Shown here in pieces: positions 8,704 to 16,261 of a DNA stretch of 64,000 nt. The stretch covers positions 58,414 through 122,413 of the forward strand of contig JBGVGI010000027.1 of NCBI GenBank assembly GCA_045121595.1, written 5' to 3'. Source of the stretch: Fumia sp045121595 (lineage in GTDB: Bacteria > Bacillota > Clostridia > Oscillospirales > Ruminococcaceae). Made by a program: the position numbers and the translations under genes. The notes below the pieces were generated by a model. The model was given only the letters and a program-made list of their open reading frames with translations, was not told the DNA's origin and ran no database searches. Every line of letters begins with the position of its first letter. Position 1 is the first letter of the stretch.

Positions 8704-9183
8704 ATGAAAAAATTATTGGCACTTTTACTTACACTTATTATGTCCGCGACACTTTTCGCAGGATGCAGTGATCCTGTTTATGACGATCTTTCTGACTTTT
8801 TAAACGTTCAGATGACAGAAGTTAATGCTGAATACGTAAGCCTCACTGAAGAAGTTGGCAAATGGTCAACCTTTGAAGATGACACAGCAATCGCAGAAAG
8901 CTTAAATAACGTTCTTATCCCTCTTGTAGACAGCTCACTTGCAAAACTTGAAAACATAACTCCCGCAACTGACGAAGTTAAAGCTCTCAAAGAAAAATAC
9001 GTTGACGTAATGGACGCATACAAAAAAGGCTTCACAGCACTCCTTGAAGGATGCGAAACTCAGGAAGATGCAACCATTAACGAAGGATACGCAGCACTTG
9101 AAGAAGCTGTTACTCTCTTAGACGAATATAATAAAGGTTTAGAAGATCTCGCCAAAGAATTCGGCGCAGAAATCGAATATTAA
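8704..9183 (+). CDS. Small lipoprotein, probable MerR target
   Basis: The 159-residue protein begins with a lipoprotein signal peptide ending in LFAGC, with Cys21 as the lipid anchor. The rest is acidic and predicted mostly helical, with no motif I recognise. The start at 8704 has a GGAGG site eight bases upstream; the in-frame ATG at 8686 lacks one. It would be anchored on the outer face of the membrane. It is the first gene downstream of the MerR-type promoter, with a leader of about 75 bases containing a 7-base-pair inverted repeat (8628-8634 with 8653-8659). Its signal peptide nearly matches that of the lipoprotein at 9692. Function is unknown. Confidence 0.7.
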   Translation: MKKLLALLLTLIMSATLFAGCSDPVYDDLSDFLNVQMTEVNAEYVSLTEEVGKWSTFEDDTAIAESLNNVLIPLVDSSLAKLENITPATDEVKALKEKYVDVMDAYKKGFTALLEGCETQEDATINEGYAALEEAVTLLDEYNKGLEDLAKEFGAEIEY

Positions 9184-9216
9184 TCACACGTTACATAATG
9201 TGTAAAGCCTTAAACA

Positions 9217-9246
9217 AATCCCCGCTGACAAAAGTCAGCGGGGATT
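9217..9246 (+). terminator. Terminator-like hairpin after the lipoprotein gene
   Basis: AATCCCCGCTGAC and GTCAGCGGGGATT form a perfect 13-base-pair stem with an AAAA loop. The following T tract (GATATTTT) is short, so termination may be partial. Confidence 0.7.
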
Positions 9247-9249
9247 GAT

Positions 9250-9300
9250 ATTTTCGCGAAAATTACACGCTCTTTTTTGAAACAGTATTTAATTGTTTCA
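9250..9300. promoter_or_regulatory. Two palindromes upstream of the small ORF and Mor-like gene
   Basis: ATTTTCGCGAAAAT at 9250-9263 is a perfect 14-base palindrome. TGAAACA (9278-9284) and TGTTTCA (9294-9300) form a second inverted repeat with a nine-base centre, ending one base before the ribosome site of the small ORF. No convincing -35/-10 pair was found, so operator or RNA-hairpin roles are equally possible. Confidence 0.4.
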
Positions 9301-9315
9301 GAAAGGAGCATTTTT

Positions 9316-9387
9316 ATGTCAATTACTGTCAAATACAAGGAAAATGTCATTTGTTATGTCAGGGGTGAGGTGGTATTATGTCGGTAG
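9316..9387 (+). CDS. Possible 23-residue leader peptide
   Basis: An ATG at 9316 preceded by GAAAGGAG (9301-9308) opens a 23-codon frame that ends in TAG at 9385-9387. Its peptide contains two cysteines and is mildly hydrophobic. It runs into the region holding the start of the Mor-like gene in another frame, so it could couple or tune translation of that gene. I recognise no family, and coding status is supported only by the ribosome site and placement. Confidence 0.35.
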   Translation: MSITVKYKENVICYVRGEVVLCR

Positions 9388-9422
9388 AAAAAAGTTTATT
9401 TGAACATCAGGAGGTGCAACTT

Positions 9423-9674
9423 TTGAAAAATGACCTTTCAGGTCTTAATGACGTATACCGCGACATTGCAAATGAAATTGGAATTGAAAACACTTTAATA
9501 ATCTACGAATTATTCCGCGGAACACAAATTTCGTTTCCGAACAGACTTTTTTCAAAAGAATACATACATAAAGCCATCATCTGCGAATACAACGGTGATA
9601 ACATACCACAACTCGCTAAAAAATACAACTACTCCGAAAGGAGCATCTGGCGTATTTTGAAGAAAATAAAATAA
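9423..9674 (+). CDS. Mor-like helix-turn-helix transcription factor
   Basis: The 83-residue protein matches the small Mor-activator-type family: an N-terminal helical part (SGLNDVYRDIANEIG), a central FPNRLFSKEYIHKAI segment, and a C-terminal helix-turn-helix (IPQLAKKYNYSERSIWRILK). The founder, phage Mu Mor, activates middle transcription; many Firmicutes have free-standing copies of unknown target. I choose the TTG start at 9423, because a perfect AGGAGGTG lies six bases upstream. The in-frame ATG at 9378 would add 15 residues and has only GGTGAGG. The gene lies just before a lipoprotein gene with an 17-base gap, so it probably shares its transcript. Confidence 0.65.
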   Translation: MKNDLSGLNDVYRDIANEIGIENTLIIYELFRGTQISFPNRLFSKEYIHKAIICEYNGDNIPQLAKKYNYSERSIWRILKKIK

Positions 9675-9691
9675 TTTTGGAGGAATTTTTT

Positions 9692-10516
9692 ATGAAAAAG
9701 TTATTGGCACTCTTGCTCACAACCGTTATGGTGATTTCTTTGACCGCGTGTATTTCTACAGTAACGGAAGATAACATCATCACTCATACACCAGTCCCGG
9801 CACAGAACAATAAAATATCCGTAAAGGAATCACCTGACAAATATACATGGTATATAAAAAACTATGTTGGTAAAAACTGTGCATCTATCGGATACACTTC
9901 ATTAGGCGGAGATCGTTTTGATAAGTATGGTGCAGGATTACTCGAAATAATCTTTATCAACCCAGAAGGAACATATATAGATATCGAATCTGAAGATATA
10001 CTTAAAGAATATTCTGTAATTGGTCAAAGTATAGAACCAAACACAGAACTCAAACTTACTTTTGAAAAAGACAGTGACGGTGAAGAATACGATAATCTTG
10101 TTGAAACACAAAGCTTTGAAGAAATAGTTTTATATGTAAAAAAAGTCAGTGACAAAACAAAATACAAAGTTAACTTAACTACTATAAATGCTTCTCCAGA
10201 CAAATACACCAGATATATTGTCGATTATACTGGAAGAAATCTCGCTAATTGCGGTTACACCTCCTTAGGTGGAGATCTAAGGCATGAGTACGGTGCAGCC
10301 AATGTTGAACTTATCATAGTTTCTGAAGATGGCGCTTACATTGATCCTGAAGATACAGAAACATTAAAAAAATACGTTGTTACAGGTCAAAGTGTTGCAC
10401 CAAACACAGAATTAAAACTCATCTTTGATAAGGACAGTAATGGAGATGAATACAGTAATTTGATTGATTCGCAAAACATTGAAGAAATTGAAATATATGT
10501 AAGTCCAACGCTATAA
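9692..10516 (+). CDS. Lipoprotein with two tandem copies of an unnamed ~95-residue domain
   Basis: The 274-residue protein has a lipoprotein signal peptide with lipobox LTAC (Cys20). After a short linker it contains two homologous units, each opening SPDKYT, passing through GYTSLGGD, then GQSxxPNTELKL and ending in EEIxxYV. They are separated by about 20 residues. The duplication is clear in the amino-acid text and partly in the DNA. The units look beta-rich with acidic loops (KDSDGEEY, KDSNGDEY) that could bind calcium, which is speculation. It starts at 9692 behind a GGAGG site and follows the Mor-like gene closely. No named family was recognised. Confidence 0.7.
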   Translation: MKKLLALLLTTVMVISLTACISTVTEDNIITHTPVPAQNNKISVKESPDKYTWYIKNYVGKNCASIGYTSLGGDRFDKYGAGLLEIIFINPEGTYIDIESEDILKEYSVIGQSIEPNTELKLTFEKDSDGEEYDNLVETQSFEEIVLYVKKVSDKTKYKVNLTTINASPDKYTRYIVDYTGRNLANCGYTSLGGDLRHEYGAANVELIIVSEDGAYIDPEDTETLKKYVVTGQSVAPNTELKLIFDKDSNGDEYSNLIDSQNIEEIEIYVSPTL

Positions 10517-10538
10517 GTTATATTTATAAAATATCATC

Positions 10539-10574
10539 AAAAAAGCCGTAACCTTTAAAGGTTACGGCTTTTTT
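10539..10574. terminator. Strong bidirectional terminator
   Basis: AAAAGCCGTAACC and GGTTACGGCTTTT form a near-perfect palindrome of 32 bases with flanking A and T runs. It serves the lipoprotein gene on the plus strand and the small membrane protein and cysK-like unit on the minus strand. Confidence 0.9.
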
Positions 10575-10575
10575 A

Positions 10576-10740
10576 TCATATCTGACCTCTTAAAAATCCA
10601 AAAATCACAATACAAGTAGCGACAGCAATAAAAATCCACTCGAGTTTTCTCTGCTCATCCCACTCTTTTATCAGTTCGTTATATTCTTCCTCATCTTTTC
10701 TGATAATAGCCACAATGAGCTGAATTAATCTGATAAGCAT
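10576..10740 (-). CDS. Small single-span membrane protein (54 residues)
   Basis: A short minus-strand frame starts with ATG at 10740 behind an AGGGGGA ribosome site seven bases away. It encodes a hydrophobic N terminus (LIRLIQLIVAIIR), a charged middle (KDEEEYNELIKEWDEQRK) and a membrane span (WIFIAVATCIVIFGFL). The layout suggests a small helical protein with its C-terminal span in the membrane. It lies 31 bases downstream of the cysteine-synthase-like gene and ends just before a strong terminator, so it is probably the last gene of that transcript. I recognise no family. A perfect CCTTGA/TCAAGG inverted repeat (10751-10764) sits in the gap. Confidence 0.55.
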   Translation of the reverse strand: MLIRLIQLIVAIIRKDEEEYNELIKEWDEQRKLEWIFIAVATCIVIFGFLRGQI

Positions 10741-10771
10741 CTTTAATCCCCCTTGATTTCAAGGATTTTAT

Positions 10772-11698
10772 TTATTCAAAAAGTGGGGTAGAAAAATATC
10801 TTTCGCCTGTGTCGGGGAGAACTGTTACGACAGTTTTGCCACAACCCAGTTTTTTTGCAAGTTTTATTGCGGCAGCAACGTTTGAGCCACTCGAAATACC
10901 GCAGATGATACCTTCTTTTTTAGCAAGTGCTTTTGCTGTACCCAGAGCCTCATCATCGGTTATGATGCAAACGTCGGAATAAATCTCGGTATTAAGGTTA
11001 TCGGGGATAAGTCCGTCACCGATACCCATCTGCAGGTGAGTACCGATACTGCCACCTGACAAAATTGCGGCATCTTCGGGTTCAACCGCCCAAATTTCAA
11101 TATCGGGATACTTTTCCTTAAGCACTTCGCCAATACCCGAAATTGTGCCACCCGTACCAACACCCGAGCAAAATCCGTCGATACTGCCATCAACGTCTTC
11201 TATAATCTCAAGCGCTGTATGTTTTCTGTGTACTTCGGGGTTATCGGGGTTTGTAAACTGCTGAGGAATGAAAACGTTTTTGTCAGCTTCTGCCATTCGT
11301 ACTGCTGTATTCATACATTCTTCGATACAAGCGCCGATATCTCCGTCGTCGTGAACTAAAATAACCTCTGCACCATACTGGTTAACAAGTTTTCTACGTT
11401 CCTCACTTACAGAGTCAGGCATAATGATTTTTACCTTATACCCTCTTACGGCACCGACCAAAGCAATACCTATACCCTGATTTCCGCTTGTAGGCTCAAC
11501 GATAATTGTATCCTTTGTGATGAGGCCTTTTTTCTCAGCCTCGTTAAGCATATTGAATGCAGTTCTTGTTTTTATCGAGCCACCGATATTAATGCCCTCA
11601 TACTTAACTAAAATAGTAGCGTCCTCGGGGGAAGTCATATTATTAAGTTTAATAAGAGGTGTGTGACCGATGGCTTCTAAGATATTATTATAAATCAA
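10772..11698 (-). CDS. cysK: Cysteine synthase-family PLP enzyme
   Basis: The 308-residue protein has the beta-substituting PLP fold: the internal-aldimine lysine Lys43 in NIGGSIKTRTA, the substrate loop TSGNQG (70-75), the phosphate loop GTGGTISG mid-protein and a C-terminal GISSGSN segment. Such enzymes make cysteine from O-acetylserine and sulfide. Two motifs differ from canonical CysK: the usual N-P-x-G-S-x-K-D-R reads N-I-G-G-S-I-K-T-R, and TSGNTG reads TSGNQG. A different acceptor or donor is therefore possible. The start is TTG at 11698 with AGGAGG eight bases upstream; no ATG is better placed. Family is secure, exact reaction less so. Confidence 0.75.
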   Translation of the reverse strand: MIYNNILEAIGHTPLIKLNNMTSPEDATILVKYEGINIGGSIKTRTAFNMLNEAEKKGLITKDTIIVEPTSGNQGIGIALVGAVRGYKVKIIMPDSVSEERRKLVNQYGAEVILVHDDGDIGACIEECMNTAVRMAEADKNVFIPQQFTNPDNPEVHRKHTALEIIEDVDGSIDGFCSGVGTGGTISGIGEVLKEKYPDIEIWAVEPEDAAILSGGSIGTHLQMGIGDGLIPDNLNTEIYSDVCIITDDEALGTAKALAKKEGIICGISSGSNVAAAIKLAKKLGCGKTVVTVLPDTGERYFSTPLFE

Positions 11699-11771
11699 GG
11701 AAAATTCCTCCTAACTAATTTCACTATTATATTGTATATGAATTTTTAGAAAACTTCAATACTTTTGAATA

Positions 11772-11803
11772 AAAAAAGATGTCAGTTACCTGACATCTTT
11801 TTT
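11772..11803 (-). terminator. Terminator of the biotin-carboxyltransferase operon
   Basis: AAAAAAGATGTCAG and CTGACATCTTTTTT pair around the loop TTAC. It lies just downstream of the stop of the OadA-like gene and is symmetric enough to work on both strands. Confidence 0.9.
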
Positions 11804-11813
11804 AAATCAATGT

Positions 11814-13211
11814 TTATACGGGATGTACTCCGTTTTCAAAGTCTGCTCTTTTGCCGTCGATACCGTATTTTGCGTTACGGCGGTTTTCAAAGAATTTGAG
11901 AGCAACCTGACCGAACTGAGCGTAGCTCAAAACGTCTTCTTCCTGTTCAATCCACTCAGCACATTCTGCTCTGAGTTTATCAAGCTCGGGAGCGATCTGG
12001 TCAGCAGGACGGCATGTGATAGGTTCTTCGTCACCGATGATTTTCTTTCTGAATTCATCGGAGATAGGAGCAGGAGTAGTACCGTACTCACCTTTTACCA
12101 TACCTTTGAATTCTTTTGTAACCATCTTATAACGTTCGCCCATAATTACGTTGAATACAGCCTGTGTACCAACAATCTGGGATGTAGGAGTAACCAAAGG
12201 AGGGTAACCTGCATCTTTACGAACCATAGGTACTTCTTTCAAAACGTCTTCGAGCTGATCTTCCTTGCCTGCCTGTTTAAGCTGAGAAAGCAAGTTGGAA
12301 AGCATTCCACCGGGAACCTGATAGATAAGAGCGTTTGCGTCTGTTGCAAGCATTTTGGGGTCGAGAAGACCGGAATCGATGTACTTTTTGCGAAGCTGCA
12401 TAAAGTAATCTCTTACAACAGTGAGCTGCTTAAGATCAAGACCTGTATCGTACTCAGTGCCTTCCAAAGCTGCTACCATAGCTTCTGTGGGAGCATGGGA
12501 TGTACCAAGTGCCAAAGGAGAAATAGCAGTGTCGATAATGTCTGCACCTGCTTCAATACCTTTCATAAGGCACATAGAAGCAAGACCTGATGTGTAGTGA
12601 GTATGAAGCTGAACGGGGATTTTAACTGCTTCTTTCAAAGCTTTTGTAAGTTCAGCAGTTTTGTAGGGAGTAAGCAAAGCAGCCATATCCTTGATACAGA
12701 TGGAATCTGCACCCTGAGATTCAATTCTCTTTGCATAGTCTACGTAGTAGTCAGTTGTGAAAACGTCACCTGTTGTATAGGAAATAGCAACCTGAGCGTG
12801 AGCGCCTTCTTTTTTAGCAGCCTTGATAGCAGTATCAAGGTTTCTGATGTCGTTAAGAGCATCGAAAATACGGATGATGTCAATTCCGTTAGCAACAGAT
12901 TTCTGAACGAAATATTCGAGTACGTCGTCAGCGTAGTGACGGTAACCTAACATATTCTGTCCTCTGAAGAGCATCTGAAGTTTTGTGTTAGGCATTTCTT
13001 TACGGATAACTCTGAGTCTTTCCCAGGGGTCTTCGTTTAAAAATCTTAAGCAGGAGTCGAATGTAGCACCGCCCCATACTTCTGCGGAATAGTATCCGAT
13101 TTTATCCATTTCGCCCAAAATAGGACGCATTTCATCAAGAGTCATTCTTGTAGCAATAAGTGACTGATGCGCGTCGCGGAGGGCGGTTTCGGTAATTTTA
13201 ACTTTAGCCAT
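11814..13211 (-). CDS. OadA/5S-type carboxyltransferase subunit
   Basis: The 465-residue protein begins with the HMGL-like TIM barrel of oxaloacetate decarboxylase alpha and transcarboxylase 5S subunits (TALRDAHQS, EVWGGATFDSCLRF, LFRGQNMLGYRHYADD) and continues into the conserved post-barrel region (QVPGGMLSNL). It transfers carboxyl between a keto acid (oxaloacetate or pyruvate) and biotin and uses a bound metal. The usual C-terminal biotin domain is absent, matching the separate biotin protein gene 20 bases upstream. It is the third gene of a three-gene operon, with an AGGAGGAG ribosome site. It belongs either to a cytosolic transcarboxylase or to a sodium-pump decarboxylase whose membrane subunit is encoded elsewhere. 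Confidence 0.85.
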   Translation of the reverse strand: MAKVKITETALRDAHQSLIATRMTLDEMRPILGEMDKIGYYSAEVWGGATFDSCLRFLNEDPWERLRVIRKEMPNTKLQMLFRGQNMLGYRHYADDVLEYFVQKSVANGIDIIRIFDALNDIRNLDTAIKAAKKEGAHAQVAISYTTGDVFTTDYYVDYAKRIESQGADSICIKDMAALLTPYKTAELTKALKEAVKIPVQLHTHYTSGLASMCLMKGIEAGADIIDTAISPLALGTSHAPTEAMVAALEGTEYDTGLDLKQLTVVRDYFMQLRKKYIDSGLLDPKMLATDANALIYQVPGGMLSNLLSQLKQAGKEDQLEDVLKEVPMVRKDAGYPPLVTPTSQIVGTQAVFNVIMGERYKMVTKEFKGMVKGEYGTTPAPISDEFRKKIIGDEEPITCRPADQIAPELDKLRAECAEWIEQEEDVLSYAQFGQVALKFFENRRNAKYGIDGKRADFENGVHPV

Positions 13212-13231
13212 TTTTAATCTCCTCCTGAAAA

Positions 13232-13612
13232 TTAAGAGATTACTGCGAGTACGTCGTTAGCGTTAACGCTGTCACCTTTTTTAGCAACAACAGAAGCAAC
13301 AGTACCTGCTGCGGGAGCAACGATATCGTTTTCCATCTTCATAGCTTCTAAAACAACCATTACCTGACCTTTTTCAACTGTATCGCCAACGTTAACTTTA
13401 ACGTCCATAATTGTACCGGGCATAGGAGCCTTAACGTCTGTGCCACCTGCTACGGGAGCGGCAGGAGCAGGAGCAGGTGCAGCAGCAGGAGCTGCGGGTG
13501 CGGGTGCTGCAGCAGGAGCAGGAGCAGCAACTACGGGAGCTGCACCTCCGTTTACTTCTTCAACAGCAACGTCATATGCTTTACCATTAACAGTTATATT
13601 AAATCTTCTCAT
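13232..13612 (-). CDS. Biotin carboxyl carrier protein
   Basis: The 126-residue protein has a short N-terminal beta segment (residues 1-20), a flexible Ala-Pro linker from about 24 to 56, and a biotinyl domain with the EAMKMEN motif, where Lys92 would carry biotin. It shuttles the carboxyl group between the two catalytic subunits encoded on either side. The spacing is 17 bases after the carboxyltransferase gene and 20 bases before the OadA-like gene. The size fits the 1.3S subunit of transcarboxylase and the free biotin subunit of sodium-pump decarboxylases equally well. Confidence 0.9.
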   Translation of the reverse strand: MRRFNITVNGKAYDVAVEEVNGGAAPVVAAPAPAAAPAPAAPAAAPAPAPAAPVAGGTDVKAPMPGTIMDVKVNVGDTVEKGQVMVVLEAMKMENDIVAPAAGTVASVVAKKGDSVNANDVLAVIS

Positions 13613-13629
13613 AATTCACAAAACCTTTC

Positions 13630-14994
13630 TTAATTGGAATGTTTCTTGGGAAGTCCGAAAGTACGCTTGTCACTGAGCATCTCAAGAGCAGTAATCAAAG
13701 CTGCACGTGTATCTGCAGGAGCAATGATATCTTCAACGAGAGAAGCTTTGCAAGCTTCATAAGGACTTGCCACGGTGTCAATATACTCACAAGCGAGTTC
13801 TTCACGGAGTTTAGCTACGTCGTCAGCACCTTTAAGTTTGTCGTGCCAGAAAAACTCAACTGCAGTGAGAGGTTCCAAAGCAGAGATAACTGCTGTAGGC
13901 CATGCAAAACGTACGTCAGCTGCGCCAAACGCAACGCCTGCGGCGCCAATTGCATTTTTAGTGAAAACAGTTACTTTAGGTGAAGTTGCATCTGCGTAAG
14001 CATGAGCAAGTTTAGCAGCTTCCGCAACACCCTTAGCTTTAATTTCAGAGCATTTGCAGTAACCTTCAGTGTCAACGAAAGTTACAACTGCAAGGTTAAA
14101 GCAGTCACAGAAACGAACGAATGAAGCAATTTTTTCTGCAGCCTTTGAACCGATTCTGCCTTTAACAGAAACAACACCAACTGTATTTCCACCAAGGGAA
14201 GCAAGTGCTGTATAAGCAGATGAGCTATAACCTTTTTTAAGTTCAACAACTGTATCAGCGTCGCAAATCATTTCTGCGAGTTCGTTTGATTCTTTAGTAT
14301 CGTCGACCAAAGCGTAGTTTGCGTTTGCAGTACCTTCGCAAACAGGTGCAACGGAGATGTTGTTAAGAGGAAGCATGGAAATTACCTGACGTGCTCTTAA
14401 CACAGCAACGTTTGCATCTTCTTCAACGATGTCAACAGCGCCAACGCTCAAAGCAGCTTCAGCAGTAACGTCGCCGTTTGCATCGGAAAGATAAAGTTCA
14501 GCATCTTTTGCCATAACTTTGATATCTGCAGATGCAGCCATCATAGCACTGATACCTGTGCAACCACCTGCAACGACAGCAACCTGAGGTACAACACCTG
14601 AAAGGTTGTTGCTCATTGCCAAAATCTTACCGTAAGAGTTAAGGATTTCAGCACCCTCGGAGAGTTTTGCACCGTTTGAATCGTAGATTGCAACTACGGG
14701 TGCGCCGTTTTTAACGGCAAGGTCGTAAATTTTCGCGATTTTTTCAGCGTGGAGTTTTGAAACAGCACCGCCCATTACGGTAATATCCTGAGCGAAAGCG
14801 TAAACCATACTGCCTTCAACCATACCGTAACCGGTTACAACTCCAACACCGTTTTCATTGTCAGCAAGGAAAGTATCAACTTCAACGAAAGTATCAGCAT
14901 CAAAAAGTGACGTAAGTCTTTCGCGAGCGGGAGACGCTTTCTTGCAGGCAGCTTTCATTTCTTCAAGTTTTGAAAGCCCGGATTGTAAGTTCAT
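13630..14994 (-). CDS. Acyl-CoA carboxyltransferase (MmdA/12S-like) subunit
   Basis: The 454-residue protein has the crotonase-fold carboxyltransferase halves of MmdA and transcarboxylase 12S subunits: SPARERLTSLFD near residue 22, then segments such as FAQDITVMGGAVSKLHAEK and GGCTGISAMM, and a second half with GAAGVAFGAADVRFAWP. It moves carboxyl between biotin and an acyl-CoA such as methylmalonyl-CoA or propionyl-CoA. It is somewhat shorter than typical homologues of about 510-520 residues, mainly in the first half, so sequence comparison should confirm the active-site loops. It is the first gene of the operon. Whether the pathway runs toward propionate or methylmalonate cannot be told here. 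Confidence 0.75.
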   Translation of the reverse strand: MNLQSGLSKLEEMKAACKKASPARERLTSLFDADTFVEVDTFLADNENGVGVVTGYGMVEGSMVYAFAQDITVMGGAVSKLHAEKIAKIYDLAVKNGAPVVAIYDSNGAKLSEGAEILNSYGKILAMSNNLSGVVPQVAVVAGGCTGISAMMAASADIKVMAKDAELYLSDANGDVTAEAALSVGAVDIVEEDANVAVLRARQVISMLPLNNISVAPVCEGTANANYALVDDTKESNELAEMICDADTVVELKKGYSSSAYTALASLGGNTVGVVSVKGRIGSKAAEKIASFVRFCDCFNLAVVTFVDTEGYCKCSEIKAKGVAEAAKLAHAYADATSPKVTVFTKNAIGAAGVAFGAADVRFAWPTAVISALEPLTAVEFFWHDKLKGADDVAKLREELACEYIDTVASPYEACKASLVEDIIAPADTRAALITALEMLSDKRTFGLPKKHSN

Positions 14995-15154
14995 TTTATT
15001 GCCCCCATTCTATGTAGTAGGTTAAACCTTTTTAATACAAAAAAGTGGAAGAAAACATAACTTGTCCTTAAAAAACAAATTACATAATCCTCAAATTCAC
15101 CCATTATATTCTATCACACCAAACAAAAAATAACAATACTTTTTTTGGGATTTT

Positions 15155-15505
15155 TTAACACATTTTACATTTCTTACAATTATACAGAAAATCCGTGATA
15201 GAATTTACGCAATTTTTCTCATCAAGCTGTAAAAAAAGCTTTTTAAGCTTCTCTGTATCAACGTTTTCTGAGATTTTAGCTTTGTCAATTTTAATCTCTG
15301 AAACGTAGTTGAAAACTGCTCTCAACAGACCATCGCAAAGCATAAGGTCGCCACCGTCGTTTATTTCTTCAATAACGACAAAATCGTCCTGCTTACGATA
15401 TTTCAAATATCCTACAAGCTTATCCTTTTCGAGTGCGATATAAAAAAGTCCGTCTTTTAAATTTTCAAAATTGTCCGTATCGTTAAGTGGTCTCATAAAA
15501 AGCAT
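15155..15505 (-). CDS. Hypothetical protein with acetyltransferase-like N half and Cys-rich tail
   Basis: The 116-residue protein starts three bases after the rluB stop, so it is translationally linked to it. The middle (ALEKDKLVGYLKYRKQ, then IEEI) resembles the central strands of GNAT N-acetyltransferases, but the protein is too short for a whole domain and the acetyl-CoA loop is not evident. It ends in NCKKCKMC, a compact three-cysteine tail that might bind a metal. It is the last gene of the eight-gene scp-gerW-dac-rluB operon. Function is unknown. Confidence 0.55.
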   Translation of the reverse strand: MLFMRPLNDTDNFENLKDGLFYIALEKDKLVGYLKYRKQDDFVVIEEINDGGDLMLCDGLLRAVFNYVSEIKIDKAKISENVDTEKLKKLFLQLDEKNCVNSITDFLYNCKKCKMC

Positions 15506-15508
15506 AGT

Positions 15509-16261
15509 TTATCCCCTCTTCACCCTTCTTGCCATTCTGCCTGCCATTTCATTAAGCATATCAACTTCATCTTTTGAAAGCTCACGCCAGGTACCCGGCT
15601 TTAACATACCGAGTTTCAAAGGACCCACAGAAATTCTTTTAAGTCTTGCAACAGTAAGACCTACCGCTTCGCACATCTTTCTTATCTGTCGGTTTCTGCC
15701 CTCGGTAATTGTAATGAGCATAACAGTTCTGCTTTCTTCCTCGGTAACAACTCTTACTTCGGCAGGGTTTGTCATAACGCCGTCAATTTTAACGCCCTCG
15801 GCAAGATTAATCATCTGCTCGTCTGATACCTCTTCCCTTACCGTAACACGGTAGCATTTCGGCACCTGAAAAGCAGGATGCATCATATTGTTTGCAAATT
15901 CACCATCGTTTGTGAAAAGCAAAAGTCCCTCGGAGTTTAAGTCAAGTCTGCCGACGGGATAGACCCTGTCGGGCGCATCCTCAACAAGCTCGGACACGCA
16001 TTTTCTTCCTCTTTCATCCGACATTGCAGTAAGATATCCTCTGGGCTTATTAAGCATAATATAAACGTTCTGTCTGCGGTTGCGGGGTTTTAATTTCTCG
16101 CCGTCAACTGTCACGATATCCTTTTTGGGGTTGATTTTCTGCCCGATTTCGGCTCTGTGGCCGTTTACCTTTACTCTACCCTCTTCGATAAGTTCTTCCG
16201 CTTTTCGTCTTGAACAAAGTCCGCTTTCCGCAATAACTTTCTGAATTCTTATTCCGTCCAT
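15509..16261 (-). CDS. rluB: Ribosomal large subunit pseudouridine synthase B
   Basis: The 250-residue protein has an N-terminal S4 RNA-binding domain (IRIQKVIAESGLCSRRKAEELI, residues 4-25) and the RsuA/RluB catalytic motif GRLDLNSEGLLLFTND, whose first Asp is the nucleophile. It converts a specific uridine in 23S rRNA to pseudouridine. A basic C-terminal tail (RMARRVKRG) fits RNA contact. It begins one base after the stop of the D-Ala-D-Ala carboxypeptidase gene. The neighbourhood scpB-gerW-dac-rluB is typical of Clostridia. RsuA/RluE-type specificity is less likely given the context. Confidence 0.85.
   Translation of the reverse strand: MDGIRIQKVIAESGLCSRRKAEELIEEGRVKVNGHRAEIGQKINPKKDIVTVDGEKLKPRNRRQNVYIMLNKPRGYLTAMSDERGRKCVSELVEDAPDRVYPVGRLDLNSEGLLLFTNDGEFANNMMHPAFQVPKCYRVTVREEVSDEQMINLAEGVKIDGVMTNPAEVRVVTEEESRTVMLITITEGRNRQIRKMCEAVGLTVARLKRISVGPLKLGMLKPGTWRELSKDEVDMLNEMAGRMARRVKRG

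Noticed and set aside
9378..9422. ATG at 9378 as start of the Mor-like gene
   Set aside because: The ribosome site for the TTG at 9423 is perfect and better spaced; the extra 15 residues do not look like the family N terminus.
13440..13676. Plus-strand frame rich in Gly and Ala opposite the biotin carrier gene
   Set aside because: It is the mirror of the Ala-Pro linker and N-terminal coding region; no ribosome site, and the minus-strand gene is certain.
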